From: Bacteroidota bacterium
Lineage (GTDB): Bacteria > Bacteroidota > Bacteroidia > B-17B0 > Aurantibacillaceae
Reading direction: 5' to 3'
Assembly: GCA_019638705.1 (NCBI GenBank)
Contig: JAHBTI010000025.1
Coordinates: 1 to 48,610, forward strand
DNA length: 48,610 bases
Shown here: in pieces, positions 1 through 8,034 of the stretch
Layout of the letters: every line of letters begins with the position of its first letter
How positions within the stretch are numbered: the first letter of the stretch is position 1
Position numbers and translations under genes: made by a program
Notes under the pieces: generated by a model
The model's input: only the letters and a program-made list of their open reading frames with translations
Database searches by the model: none
Told to the model about the DNA's origin: nothing

Positions 1-1
1 T

Positions 2-283
2 TCTCAAGATGAAAAATTAAATATTCAGCAAACAGAAAATTGGCAAATAGACTTATTTCCCAACCCCACAAGCAATAGAGTTACAGTTAAAAGCAGCATA
101 GAAAAAGACAACTTAAGTATTCGTATCTGTGATTTGACAGGCAGGGTGCTTGTATCACAACAAATAATAACAGAAAATTATATTGGCTTTGTGGATTTGC
201 ACTTAATAAATGGGGCTTATATTACCACAATTACTAATGAACATGGTAAAACTATTTCTAAAAAACTGCTTATTGCTAAGTAA
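2..283 (+). CDS. C-terminal end of a T9SS-secreted protein (5' truncated)
   Basis: The reading frame is open from the window edge to the TAA at 281-283 and gives 93 residues, so only the tail of a larger gene is present. It contains WQIDLFPNPTSNRVTV, then the beta-rich segment IRICDLTGRVL, and ends in KKLLIAK. This is the T9SS type A sorting domain of Bacteroidota, which directs a protein through the type IX secretion system and is normally removed at the cell surface. The catalytic or binding part lies outside the window, so function is unknown. A strong hairpin terminator follows directly. Confidence 0.85.
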   Translation, partial: SQDEKLNIQQTENWQIDLFPNPTSNRVTVKSSIEKDNLSIRICDLTGRVLVSQQIITENYIGFVDLHLINGAYITTITNEHGKTISKKLLIAK

Positions 284-301
284 TAACAGTTGTGTTTTTA
301 T

Positions 302-345
302 AAAGCACACCAAGTTGCTAATGCAACTTGGTGTGCTTTTATTTT
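302..345 (+). terminator. Rho-independent terminator after the first T9SS cargo gene
   Basis: A perfect 17-bp inverted repeat (302-318 and 323-339) with a TAAT loop, starting AAAGCACACC on the left arm, is followed by TTTTATTTTG. It lies 18 bases after the stop of the upstream gene. The hairpin also contains the likely ATG (321) of the next gene. Confidence 0.85.
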
Positions 346-1550
346 GCTTAACAGCGCAGCGCAGCGCAGCACAGCGCATAGGCAACTATATTAATAACGG
401 AAGCTTTGAAGAATATTATACCTGTGTAAATAGTCCTGTTCCAAACATGGTACTAAAAAACTGGACAAGCATAAACTCTATAAATGATTGGGGAGTGGGA
501 GTAAGCGTATGTAATGGACGAGTTCCTGTAAACGGCGGAACATATCAATTTCCACATTTTGGGCAATCATATCTTTGGACACTATTTTATGCCCCTAATT
601 CAGGTATCCCTTATACAGAGAGGTTTTATCCAAAAAACTTATTAAAATCAACGTTACAAGCGGGAAAGATTTATTGTGTGAAATTTTATGTAAACATAAC
701 TAATAAAAGCACTTGTGGAATAAACGGCTTTGGTGCGTATTTTGGAGATAACAGCATTGATACAATTAATTACTGTAATATACCTTTAGACTACATCACA
801 CCACAAATACAAAATCCTCAAGGGAATATAATTACTGATACTTTAAGTTGGGTTGCTATAACGGGGACGTTCACTGCCAATGGCACAGAAAAATTTTTAC
901 TGTTAGGAAATTTTTTGTCAAACGATAATGTGGACACTCTGATGATAAACTCTACTAACTTACCAACCGTATATACAGAAGTATGTATCGACGACGTTTC
1001 CTGCATACCCATAGATTTAGAAGCCTACGCAGGCAGAGATACCACCATATTTTTAAATGATAGCGTGTATATAGGCAGAGAAAACGATTTTGCCATTGAT
1101 ACAGGTTGCGTGTGGTACAAGCTGCCAAGCACAACAGCCATAGATACCATAAGTGGTATGTGGGTAAAACCGCCCATAGGTACGCATACTTATGTTGTGC
1201 GGCAGGAGTTGGAGTGCAGCAGCTTGAAGTGGGACACGGTGATTGTGAATGTGAAAGAGAAAATTATTGATACGACAGACATAAGCGTAAACGAATTAAG
1301 AATTGAAAATGAAAAATTGAGGATTTACCCGAACCCGACGAGCGGAATGTTGAATGTTGAATGTTTAATGCTTAATGGGGAAGCGGAATTGCAAATAATA
1401 AATGTTTTGGGTGAGGTTATTAAACATTCAACATTAACAACTAAACATTCTCAAATAGATGTAAGCGAATTACCGAACGGAATATATTTTGTAAATATCC
1501 GTAACAAACAAAATGAAAGTGTTACGAAGAAGTTGATTATTGCAAAATGA
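321..1550 (+). CDS. Secreted protein with T9SS type A sorting domain
   Basis: About 409 residues. ATG 321 gives a short signal peptide (MQLGVLLFCLTAQRSAAQ) with no positive n-region. A TTG at 273 in the same frame would add FIKHTK and make a more typical signal peptide, so the start is uncertain; ATG 210 is unlikely because it lies inside the preceding gene. The middle, from GNYINNGSFEEYYTC onward, resembles the carbohydrate-binding-like beta-sandwich part of Bacteroidota gliding or cell-surface proteins, but I do not recognise a catalytic domain. The end has IYPNPTSGMLNVE, then ELPNGIYFVNI and KKLIIAK, a standard T9SS signal. It is probably exported to the cell surface or medium; its role is unknown. 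A terminator follows at 1577. Confidence 0.8.
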   Translation: MQLGVLLFCLTAQRSAAQRIGNYINNGSFEEYYTCVNSPVPNMVLKNWTSINSINDWGVGVSVCNGRVPVNGGTYQFPHFGQSYLWTLFYAPNSGIPYTERFYPKNLLKSTLQAGKIYCVKFYVNITNKSTCGINGFGAYFGDNSIDTINYCNIPLDYITPQIQNPQGNIITDTLSWVAITGTFTANGTEKFLLLGNFLSNDNVDTLMINSTNLPTVYTEVCIDDVSCIPIDLEAYAGRDTTIFLNDSVYIGRENDFAIDTGCVWYKLPSTTAIDTISGMWVKPPIGTHTYVVRQELECSSLKWDTVIVNVKEKIIDTTDISVNELRIENEKLRIYPNPTSGMLNVECLMLNGEAELQIINVLGEVIKHSTLTTKHSQIDVSELPNGIYFVNIRNKQNESVTKKLIIAK

Positions 1551-1576
1551 GAAATTGTTTTTTGATAATTTTTTTA

Positions 1577-1607
1577 AAAGCCTCGTATATGCGGGGCTTT
1601 TTTGTTT
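1577..1607 (+). terminator. Probable Rho-independent terminator
   Basis: AAAAGCCTCG, a TATATG loop, then CGGGGCTTTTTTG form a stem with one or two G-T pairs and a U tract, 27 bases after the T9SS gene stop. Confidence 0.75.
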
Positions 1608-1609
1608 TT

Positions 1610-1644
1610 AAGATTTGACAACTTTTTAAAAGTTGTCAAATCTT
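1610..1644. repeat. Perfect 17-bp palindrome with 1-nt loop
   Basis: Arm AAGATTTGACAACTTTT (1610-1626) pairs exactly with 1628-1644 around T1627. It sits just after the terminator and may be a second, bidirectional terminator or a dispersed palindromic repeat. Only this copy was seen in the window. Confidence 0.7.
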
Positions 1645-1710
1645 AAACGTCAGGAATATTGTTTAACACACGGGTAAAGCAAAGTTAACACTAAGCGAAC
1701 TTTAACTGAA

Positions 1711-1718
1711 TACTTTTG
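1711..1718 (+). promoter_or_regulatory. Bacteroidota -7 box upstream of the peroxidase gene
   Basis: TACTTTTG matches the TAnnTTTG -7 consensus. It ends only 10 bases before ATG 1729, so a transcript would have almost no leader. No clear TTTG -33 element is seen at the expected distance. Confidence 0.5.
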
Positions 1719-1728
1719 CCCATACCAC

Positions 1729-3648
1729 ATGAGGAGTAAACTGATATTTTTTTCGGCTTTGTTTATTTTGTGTTTACTTATGTCTTTCAGAAATGGCGGA
1801 CACAACGGATACACAGAATTATATCACGCCAAACGCCTGGACTTAAAAAACAAAATTCTGGTGCTTGCTTCAACTATTGAACAAAGCAATTTAAGCTCTG
1901 AAAAAGACATTGAAAAACTGAAAGAGAAAATTCACTTGGTGCGCCGCGCTATGAAGGGAACGGATTTTTGGTTTCGTTACCTTGAGCCGATTTCACACAA
2001 AAAAATAAACGGTCCCCTGCCTGTGGAATGGGAAACCGAAGTGTTTGAAAAATTTGAACAGCCTTATAAACGCGATGGTGCAGGGCTTACACTCGCTTTT
2101 CAATATTTGGAAGAAGAAAATCCGCAAAAAGAAGAATTGTCAGATTTGATAAAACAAGCTGTTCAGGCAATGGAGGTTTATGAAGCCGACAGCATTGTTG
2201 TTCACATAAAAGAATTTCATCATTTCTTTTTGTGCAACCGTTTGTTTCTTTTAAATCTCGCCGCCATTTACACCACAGGATTTGAATGTCCTGACACCGA
2301 AAAAATAATTCCCGAATTGCGTTTGATGTTGAATGAGGTGAGTGAAATTTACGCTTCATTCAATCAAAGTTTTTCGGAAACACAGCTTGATGAAAAATAT
2401 TTGAACTTGTACAAAAACATGATTGCTTTTGTAAACGCGCAACCCGAAGATTATGAAAAATTTGACCATTTTGTTTTTATCAAAGACTTTGTAAATCCTT
2501 TGTTTGCGCTTAATCAGGGGCTTATTCGTAAATATAAAGTTGTTACTAAAAGCAACATGGATTACAGTTTAAATAAAAATGCTACTTCTATTTTTTCCAA
2601 AAATTTATACACGGGGCAAAACACTAAAGGCATTTTTTCGCGCGTAGCCGATAAAGATGTTCTGTCAGAAATTGAACGCATCGGTAAATTATTGTTTTAC
2701 GACCCTATCTTGTCAGGCAATAATTTGCGTGCTTGCGCTTCGTGTCATAAAACTGGAGAATATTTTACCGATACCGTTTTAACTACTTCGTTTCATTTTG
2801 ACAAAAAACAATTTTTGCCGCGCAACACACCTTCATTAATTAATGCTTCTTACAATCATTTGCTGATGTGGGACGGAAAACATTACACCTTGCAGGCGCA
2901 GGCAAAAGACGTAATGACTAATCCAAACGAAATGAATTGTGATGAAAAAGAATTAGTAAAAAAAGTATTGAGCTGCGAAGAATATAAAACTGCTTTCAGG
3001 AAATTTTTAAAGTTTACGCCGCAAGAAAAAGAAGTGGGCATGGAACACATTGCTTCCGCTTTAACCATGTATTACAGCAAATTCTCGCGCTATTACGCTC
3101 CGTTTGATAAAGCGATGAATAATCAGGAAACGATTGACAATTCGGCGATACAAGGTTTTAATGTGTTTATGAGCAAAGCCCAATGTGCTACTTGTCATTT
3201 TGTGCCGCAATTTAATGGCGTAAAACCTCCTTATGTGGGTTCGGAGTTTGAAGTGCTCGGAACGCCGAAAGATACTGCCGTTTCAGCGTTAAGTGAAGAT
3301 AAAGGACGATACACTATCAATCCCGCTAAAGAAACCTTGCGCGCATTCAGAACAGGCACAATTCGCAACGCCGAAAAAACAAAACCCTATATGCACAACG
3401 GAATTTTTACTTCCTTAAATCAAGTGATAGATTTTTACGATGCCGGAGGCGGTCAGGGCAGAGGCTTGGCATTGGATAATCAAACTTTAGAAAGTGATTC
3501 TTTACGCTTATCTGTTGACGAAAAGAAATCATTGTTGGCGTTTATTCATTCTTTAAACGAAGAAATTATGTTTGAATTGCCGCCAACTGAATTACCAAAA
3601 TCAAAAAACAAAATTTTAAATAACAGAAAAGTAGGAGGAGAATATTAA
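1729..3648 (+). CDS. Di-heme cytochrome c peroxidase (MauG/CcpA type) with long N-terminal helical region
   Basis: 639 residues. A signal peptide (MRSKLIFFSALFILCLLMSF) leads into about 280 helix-rich residues (KGTDFWFRYLEP, NGPLPVEWETEVF), reminiscent of imelysin-like regions found in related Bacteroidota proteins. The C-terminal half is a bacterial di-heme peroxidase: CASCH at residues 336-340, CATCH at 486-490, and the KPYMHNGIFTSLNQVIDFY segment typical of the family. Such enzymes reduce hydrogen peroxide with electrons from c-type cytochromes, or oxidise protein or metal partners (MauG). The N-terminal extension makes it about twice the length of a classical CcpA. The next two genes encode exported heme-motif lipoproteins, suggesting a shared electron chain in the periplasm. 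The heme domain is clear; the substrate is not. Confidence 0.88.
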   Translation: MRSKLIFFSALFILCLLMSFRNGGHNGYTELYHAKRLDLKNKILVLASTIEQSNLSSEKDIEKLKEKIHLVRRAMKGTDFWFRYLEPISHKKINGPLPVEWETEVFEKFEQPYKRDGAGLTLAFQYLEEENPQKEELSDLIKQAVQAMEVYEADSIVVHIKEFHHFFLCNRLFLLNLAAIYTTGFECPDTEKIIPELRLMLNEVSEIYASFNQSFSETQLDEKYLNLYKNMIAFVNAQPEDYEKFDHFVFIKDFVNPLFALNQGLIRKYKVVTKSNMDYSLNKNATSIFSKNLYTGQNTKGIFSRVADKDVLSEIERIGKLLFYDPILSGNNLRACASCHKTGEYFTDTVLTTSFHFDKKQFLPRNTPSLINASYNHLLMWDGKHYTLQAQAKDVMTNPNEMNCDEKELVKKVLSCEEYKTAFRKFLKFTPQEKEVGMEHIASALTMYYSKFSRYYAPFDKAMNNQETIDNSAIQGFNVFMSKAQCATCHFVPQFNGVKPPYVGSEFEVLGTPKDTAVSALSEDKGRYTINPAKETLRAFRTGTIRNAEKTKPYMHNGIFTSLNQVIDFYDAGGGQGRGLALDNQTLESDSLRLSVDEKKSLLAFIHSLNEEIMFELPPTELPKSKNKILNNRKVGGEY

Positions 3649-3657
3649 AAAATAAAG

Positions 3658-3753
3658 TTTGTCATTCTGAACGATAGTGAAGAATCTCTTTACTTTCACA
3701 CAAGCTCGCTCAATAATGCACTGCATTATTGCCGCTTTCCTCAGCATGACAAA
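3658..3753. repeat. Intergenic element with imperfect terminal inverted repeats
   Basis: The ends TTTGTCATTCTGA (3658-3670) and TCAGCATGACAAA (3741-3753) are inverted repeats with one mismatch. Inside is a perfect 10-bp palindrome, CAATAATGCA-C-TGCATTATTG (3711-3731). It resembles the GTCATTCTGA...AGAATCTC repeats scattered through Bacteroidota genomes. It fills the gap between the peroxidase and the next lipoprotein gene. Confidence 0.65.
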
Positions 3754-3772
3754 AGCAAAGCAAAATTATTTT

Positions 3773-4159
3773 ATGAAAAACAAACACATTTTATTCGCTT
3801 TATTTATTGGGCTTGCCGCTTGCGCCGTAAAAAAACAAGTAGCGGAATATCAGTTTCCCGAAGAAATGATAGCACCGATAAAAAAACAATATGCCGAGCG
3901 TTGCGAAAAAGGACAGGTGCTTTATACTATTAATTGCTCGCGTTGCCATAACATAACGGAAAAACGCAAAGAATACATTCCTGATTTTAACGCAGAAAAA
4001 TTAGGCGGCTATGTGCTTTCACGAACAAGTGTGGAACATTCAGCAGCCCTGCCCGATACCTTAATAACCACCGAAGAACTTGGTTTAATCATAGATTTTT
4101 TAACTTACAAAAAGAAAATTGGTGTTGAAAATAAGTTGGTGAGTACCAACGAGAACTAA
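3773..4159 (+). CDS. Mono-heme c-type cytochrome lipoprotein
   Basis: 128 residues from ATG 3773. This start is chosen because it begins a lipoprotein signal peptide (MKNKHILFALFIGLAAC), and the in-frame sequence upstream is repeat element. A single CSRCH motif follows in QVLYTINCSRCHNITEKR, and then a short conserved stretch ending near TTEELGLIIDFLTYKKK. It would be a membrane-anchored, periplasmic one-heme electron carrier. It lies between a di-heme peroxidase and a CX4CH propeller lipoprotein, so it is a plausible electron donor to the peroxidase. No distal Met ligand could be assigned with confidence. Confidence 0.78.
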   Translation: MKNKHILFALFIGLAACAVKKQVAEYQFPEEMIAPIKKQYAERCEKGQVLYTINCSRCHNITEKRKEYIPDFNAEKLGGYVLSRTSVEHSAALPDTLITTEELGLIIDFLTYKKKIGVENKLVSTNEN

Positions 4160-4188
4160 AAGTTTAGAAATTGCCTCAATTTGTTTTT

Positions 4189-4196
4189 TACCTTTG
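4189..4196 (+). promoter_or_regulatory. Bacteroidota -7 box that decides the start of the next gene
   Basis: TACCTTTG is an exact match to TAnnTTTG. It lies between the in-frame TTG at 4181 and the TTG at 4211, which favours 4211 as the true start. The -33 match upstream is weak. Confidence 0.55.
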
Positions 4197-4210
4197 AGAG
4201 GAATTTATTT

Positions 4211-5662
4211 TTGAACCGCACTCTCACATATTTCCTTTTTTTATTTCTCATTTTTCTTTTTGCTTGCACCAAAGATGTAGGCAAAATTAACTACGGAAAT
4301 TATCCGCCTGAAATTGGTGCAATCATCAGCAAAAATTGTGCGGTGTCGGGTTGCCACAACAGCGCAAGTGCGGCGGCGGCAGGTAATTTGAATTTAGAAA
4401 CGTGGACAAGTTTGTTTTCGGGCAGTAACAGCGGTTCGCCTGTTATTCCGTTCAGCAGCAAATATTCTTCGCTCTGTTATTTCATTAATACTTATTCCGA
4501 TTTGGGTTTGCAAAATTTCCCGACCATGCCTTTAAACAGAAAACCGCTTTCGCGTGAGGAAGTTAAATTGATTAAAGACTGGATTGACAAAGGTGCGCCC
4601 GATGTAAACGGAAAGGTGATACAGGCAAACAAAAAATTATACGCCGTTAATCAAGGTTGCGATGTGGTAACTGTGTTTGATGCCGAAACGCAACTGCCCA
4701 TCCGTTTTATTGAAGTGGGCACAAAAGCAAGTGTTGAAAGTCCGCACCAAATCAGAGTTTCGCCCGACGGAAAATTTTGGTATGTGATATTTATTGATAA
4801 CAATGTGATGCAAAAGTTTTCTTGCAGCGATGATAAATTGGTGGCAAACATTCCGCTTACGCCTTTGGCAGCAGGCACGGGAAATGTTGATGCAGGCGAC
4901 TGGAATACGTTTATTATCAGTAAAGACAGTAAACGTGCGTATTGCGCATCGTGGACAAGCAACGGAAGCATTGCCGCCGTAGATTTGGAAAACGGAAAAT
5001 TGTTGCATTATCTCGGCGGACAGCACGAACCGCACGGCATTGTGCTGAATGCAGACGACACAAAATTATATGTTTGCGCCCAACGCGGCAATTACATCAG
5101 CGAAATTGACACGGCGTTTACAGAACAACATCAGTATTCATTGCAAAACGGAATGCCCGTTAATCAAAACTCGTCTTTGGATTTGCACGATGTTATTCTT
5201 GCACCAAATAACGAGGATTTGCTTGTTACCTGTCAAACATCAAACGAAGTAAGAATTTTTAATATTGCCTCAAAGTCAGTAAAAGCAATTATTCCTATGG
5301 GTGTGCCGCCAAACCTGATTATTTATTCAAAAAGCATGAAGCAATTTTTTGTGAGTTTCACCGAAGACAGCACAACATTTTCGGGAAAAAAAGGCAGGAT
5401 TACGCGCATTAACGCCAACGATTACAGCACTACCAATTTGCAATGCGGTTTTGAACCTCACGGCATTGCCGTTGATGAAAACAAAAAACTGCTGTATGTG
5501 CTTTCAAGAAATATTTCGGCTAATGGTCCTGCACCGCACCACACAAGCGAATGTGCAGGCAAAAACGGTTTTGTAAATTTTGTGGATTTGAATACGTTTA
5601 AAGTGCTTCCAAAAAAATACGAATTGAGTACCGACCCTTATTTTATTGACATACAACCGTGA
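4211..5662 (+). CDS. Lipoprotein with CX4CH cytochrome-like domain and YVTN-type beta-propeller
   Basis: 483 residues from TTG 4211. That start gives a clean lipoprotein signal (MNRTLTYFLFLFLIFLFAC) downstream of a promoter box. Residues 25-140 hold ISKNCAVSGCH, a CX4CH motif instead of CX2CH, and a segment ending in EEVKLIKDWIDKGAPD that resembles cytochrome-c-like domains of Planctomycetes and Bacteroidota. The rest is a repeat-rich beta-propeller (LYAVNQGCDVVTVFDAE, IRVSPDGKFWYV, EPHGIVLNADDTKLYV, EPHGIAVDENKKLLYVLS) of the YncE/YVTN kind. It is probably an outer-surface or periplasmic redox or binding protein linked to the two preceding heme genes. Whether CX4CH binds heme here is not shown by sequence alone. 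It converges on the ABC transporter gene with 23 bases between stops. Confidence 0.78.
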   Translation: MNRTLTYFLFLFLIFLFACTKDVGKINYGNYPPEIGAIISKNCAVSGCHNSASAAAAGNLNLETWTSLFSGSNSGSPVIPFSSKYSSLCYFINTYSDLGLQNFPTMPLNRKPLSREEVKLIKDWIDKGAPDVNGKVIQANKKLYAVNQGCDVVTVFDAETQLPIRFIEVGTKASVESPHQIRVSPDGKFWYVIFIDNNVMQKFSCSDDKLVANIPLTPLAAGTGNVDAGDWNTFIISKDSKRAYCASWTSNGSIAAVDLENGKLLHYLGGQHEPHGIVLNADDTKLYVCAQRGNYISEIDTAFTEQHQYSLQNGMPVNQNSSLDLHDVILAPNNEDLLVTCQTSNEVRIFNIASKSVKAIIPMGVPPNLIIYSKSMKQFFVSFTEDSTTFSGKKGRITRINANDYSTTNLQCGFEPHGIAVDENKKLLYVLSRNISANGPAPHHTSECAGKNGFVNFVDLNTFKVLPKKYELSTDPYFIDIQP

Positions 5663-5685
5663 ATGCTGTTGCCATACATTATTTC

Positions 5686-7521
5686 TCAACTCAACTCAAA
5701 CTGCATTTTGCTCAGCTTACGGTACAAACCTTCTTCGTTTTGAATAAGCTGTTCGTGTGTGCCTGTTTCCTGCACCATGCCTTTTTGCAGCACCACAATT
5801 TTATCGGCGTTTTTAATGGTTGCCAAGCGGTGCGCAATTACAATGCTTGTACGCCCAATCATTAATTTGTCTAAGGCTTCCTGCACCAAACGCTCACTTT
5901 CGCTGTCAAGGCTGCTGGTGGCTTCATCTAAAATTAAAATGCTCGGATTTTTTAACACCGCCCGTGCAATGGCAATGCGCTGGCGTTGCCCGCCCGAAAG
6001 CTGAATGCCGCGCTCGCCCACAAGTGTATTAAATTTATCGGGAAAGGAATAAATAAAATCAAAAGCGTTTGCTTGGCGTGCCGCTTCTTCAATTTCGGCA
6101 TCGGTGGCGTTTGTTTTGCCGTAAGCAATGTTATCGCGTATTGTGCCTGCAAATAAAATCACATCTTGCGGCACTAAAGCAATTTGTTGTCGCAGTTCGG
6201 TTAATGACATGGTTTTGCTGTTTGTGCCGTCAATTAAAATTTCACCTTGTATCGGGTCGTAAAACCGCGAAATTAATGCGGCAATGGTTGTTTTTCCTGA
6301 ACCGCTTGAACCCACTAAGGCAACGGTTTGTCCTGCTTCGGCTTTAAAGCTGATGTTTTTCAGCACATCAAAATCGGGGCGCGAGGGATAATTAAATGAC
6401 ACGGATTGAAATTCAATTTGCCCTTTGGTGTGTTTGCTTGCAACATTTTCTTTTTGCAAATCAATGCCTTCAATGTTTCCGTCAATGAGTTCAAACACGC
6501 GGTCGGTTGCGCCAAGTGCGCGTTGTATAGAAGCAATTTGTTCGGGCAAGCCGCCAAGCGAAGCCGCCACAAACAACGCCAACATCATAAATGTTCCAAA
6601 CGCTTCGGCGGTAATGCTGTGTTCAACTTTTAAAGCAAACAGCATTTGCCATAAAATAAAAAACACCGCGCCAAACACAAACACCATGACAAACGAAAAA
6701 AACAAGCCTCTGAAAATGCCGTATTTTATGCCGATGTCGCGCACCTCGTTGGTTACTTTATCGTATTTGGCAATTTCATAATGCTCGTTGGTAAATGTTT
6801 TTACGTTGGCAATTCCCGTAAAGGCTTCGCCAACCACCACGTTTGATTCTGCAATTTTTTCCTGATAGGTTTTTGAAAATTTGCGAATGTATTTTGAAAA
6901 CAACATGGCAAACAAGGTAAGCGGCGGAATAATGATTAAAAACCATTTTGCCACCGCCCAGTCTGTTTTCATTACTAACAGCACCAAACCGCCAATGCCC
7001 ACAATGGCTTGGCGGATAAATTCTGCAATATTAACGGTAAACGCATCAGAAATTACGCTGATGTCTGTTGCAATGCGGCTGCTTAATTCTGCCACCTGAT
7101 TTTTTGAGAAAAAGCTCATGGGCATTTGCACGGTTTGTTTAAAGGTATCTTTGCGCAACGATTTTAAAATATTTTCTGTTACCTGCGCAAAGAAAAACAC
7201 GCGCCCGAAGGAAAACACCGCCTGTGCCACCAAAATTAACAACAGCACAAAACCCACATTCATAAGTTCTGATTGTATCACCTCAACCGATTTGCCTGTT
7301 TCGCCGATATAGCCCAGCATTTCGCCCGACTTGAGCGGAAAAATTAAGCCAATGCCCGCACTTGCAATCAAAAAAATCATGCCAAGCGTAAATTTCCATG
7401 TGTGGTTTCCGAGATAAGAAAACAGGCGCAACGACTTTTTAAAATTCTCACGATTAAGTTTTGCTTTGGGTAAATCCGATTTGTCAATTTTATAACTGCC
7501 GTTATTTCCGCGTTTTGCCAT
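5686..7521 (-). CDS. ABC exporter, ABCB/MsbA-like half transporter
   Basis: 611 residues, a complete half-transporter with an N-terminal six-helix membrane domain (about 40-340) and a C-terminal ATPase. Walker A GSSGSGKTT starts at residue 404, the Q-loop is in IALVPQDVILFAG, the signature LSGGQRQR is near 508, Walker B ILILDEATSSLD is near 532, and the H-loop is in VIAHRLATIK. Such proteins act as homodimers that use ATP to move lipids or drugs across the inner membrane. Neither neighbour suggests a specific substrate, so lipid A transport and multidrug efflux remain equally possible. It appears monocistronic, with convergent genes on its 3' side and a remnant region upstream. Confidence 0.93.
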   Translation of the reverse strand: MAKRGNNGSYKIDKSDLPKAKLNRENFKKSLRLFSYLGNHTWKFTLGMIFLIASAGIGLIFPLKSGEMLGYIGETGKSVEVIQSELMNVGFVLLLILVAQAVFSFGRVFFFAQVTENILKSLRKDTFKQTVQMPMSFFSKNQVAELSSRIATDISVISDAFTVNIAEFIRQAIVGIGGLVLLVMKTDWAVAKWFLIIIPPLTLFAMLFSKYIRKFSKTYQEKIAESNVVVGEAFTGIANVKTFTNEHYEIAKYDKVTNEVRDIGIKYGIFRGLFFSFVMVFVFGAVFFILWQMLFALKVEHSITAEAFGTFMMLALFVAASLGGLPEQIASIQRALGATDRVFELIDGNIEGIDLQKENVASKHTKGQIEFQSVSFNYPSRPDFDVLKNISFKAEAGQTVALVGSSGSGKTTIAALISRFYDPIQGEILIDGTNSKTMSLTELRQQIALVPQDVILFAGTIRDNIAYGKTNATDAEIEEAARQANAFDFIYSFPDKFNTLVGERGIQLSGGQRQRIAIARAVLKNPSILILDEATSSLDSESERLVQEALDKLMIGRTSIVIAHRLATIKNADKIVVLQKGMVQETGTHEQLIQNEEGLYRKLSKMQFELS

Positions 7522-7618
7522 AATAAAAATAGAAGCGCAAATTTAGGAGTTTAAAAAATGTATTATTCATTTTTTTGTCATTGTGGCGGTAAAGGTAAGG
7601 ATAGTAAGAAGAAAATAA

Positions 7619-7649
7619 TTTGTGCTTAGCTCAAAACATTTTACATTTG
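7619..7649 (+). promoter_or_regulatory. Consensus Bacteroidota promoter of the antitoxin-like gene
   Basis: TTTG (7619-7622), a 19-bp spacer and TACATTTG (7642-7649) match the -33/-7 consensus exactly. ATG 7672 follows 22 bases later. Confidence 0.75.
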
Positions 7650-7671
7650 TAATACTTTAAAAATTGGAACT

Positions 7672-7842
7672 ATGGAAACTGTGCTTATTAACGTTGGAAA
7701 AAAGTCTGACATAACTTTTTTACTGAGCCTCGCCAAAAAACTTGGTATGCCTGCAAAGGCATTGAGTCACGCGGAAGTGGAAGATTGGAAGTTCGCGCAA
7801 AAAATGAGCAGAAATGAGGTAATGAAAGCTTTGGGAAAATGA
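7672..7842 (+). CDS. Small antitoxin-like protein
   Basis: 56 residues (METVLINVGKKSDITFLLSLAKKLG ... MSRNEVMKALGK), preceded by a near-perfect promoter. Size, the predicted N-terminal strand plus helices, and the stop overlapping the next ATG (ATGA, 7839-7842) are typical of a type II antitoxin translated together with its toxin. The downstream frame stops after 16 codons, so the toxin is lost and this would be an orphan antitoxin. I do not recognise a specific Pfam family. The gene lies in a stretch of decayed genes between the ABC exporter and the DUF1275 gene. Confidence 0.6.
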   Translation: METVLINVGKKSDITFLLSLAKKLGMPAKALSHAEVEDWKFAQKMSRNEVMKALGK

Positions 7843-7889
7843 AAGTTGTGTTTGACCACAGAAAAGATATTTATAAAGGATTTCCATAA
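7839..7889 (+). pseudogene. Remnant of a toxin gene
   Basis: The frame starts at the ATGA overlap with the antitoxin-like gene and reads MKVVFDHRKDIYKGFP before TAA. The beginning resembles N-termini of RelE/ParE or Txe-type toxins from Bacteroidota, and 16 residues is far too short for a working toxin. Assignment rests mainly on position and overlap. Confidence 0.45.
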
Positions 7890-7897
7890 CATTAACA

Positions 7898-8034
7898 ATG
7901 AAAAAAATCATCTTCTTTCTCACAGCAAGTATTTTGCTTTAGCTACAAATGCCCAAGAGCCGTGCAATTGCACGGCTGTACATAAAAGAACACCGCTCAA
8001 AACATATTCAGCCGCTTCATTATCTTCAATCTGA
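7898..8034 (+). pseudogene. Frameshifted remnant of an exported protein gene
   Basis: ATG 7898 reads MKKIIFFLTASILL and stops at TAG. In the overlapping frame the sequence goes on as ALATNAQEPCNCTAVHK. Adding one base near 7935 would join them into a complete signal peptide ending in NAQ. The rest of the gene is missing and the fragment runs into the 3' end of the minus-strand DUF1275 gene. Confidence 0.5.

Noticed and set aside
210..320. An in-frame ATG at 210 giving a longer T9SS cargo protein
   Set aside because: This stretch overlaps the end of the preceding gene in another frame and the hairpin terminator, and gives no better signal peptide than the starts at 273 or 321.
4181..4210. A TTG start at 4181 for the propeller lipoprotein
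   Set aside because: An exact -7 box lies at 4189-4196, inside the would-be coding sequence, and TTG 4211 gives a clean lipoprotein signal.
4637..5035. A 132-codon minus-strand frame opposite the propeller lipoprotein
   Set aside because: It is the antisense shadow of a well-supported gene and shows no domain.
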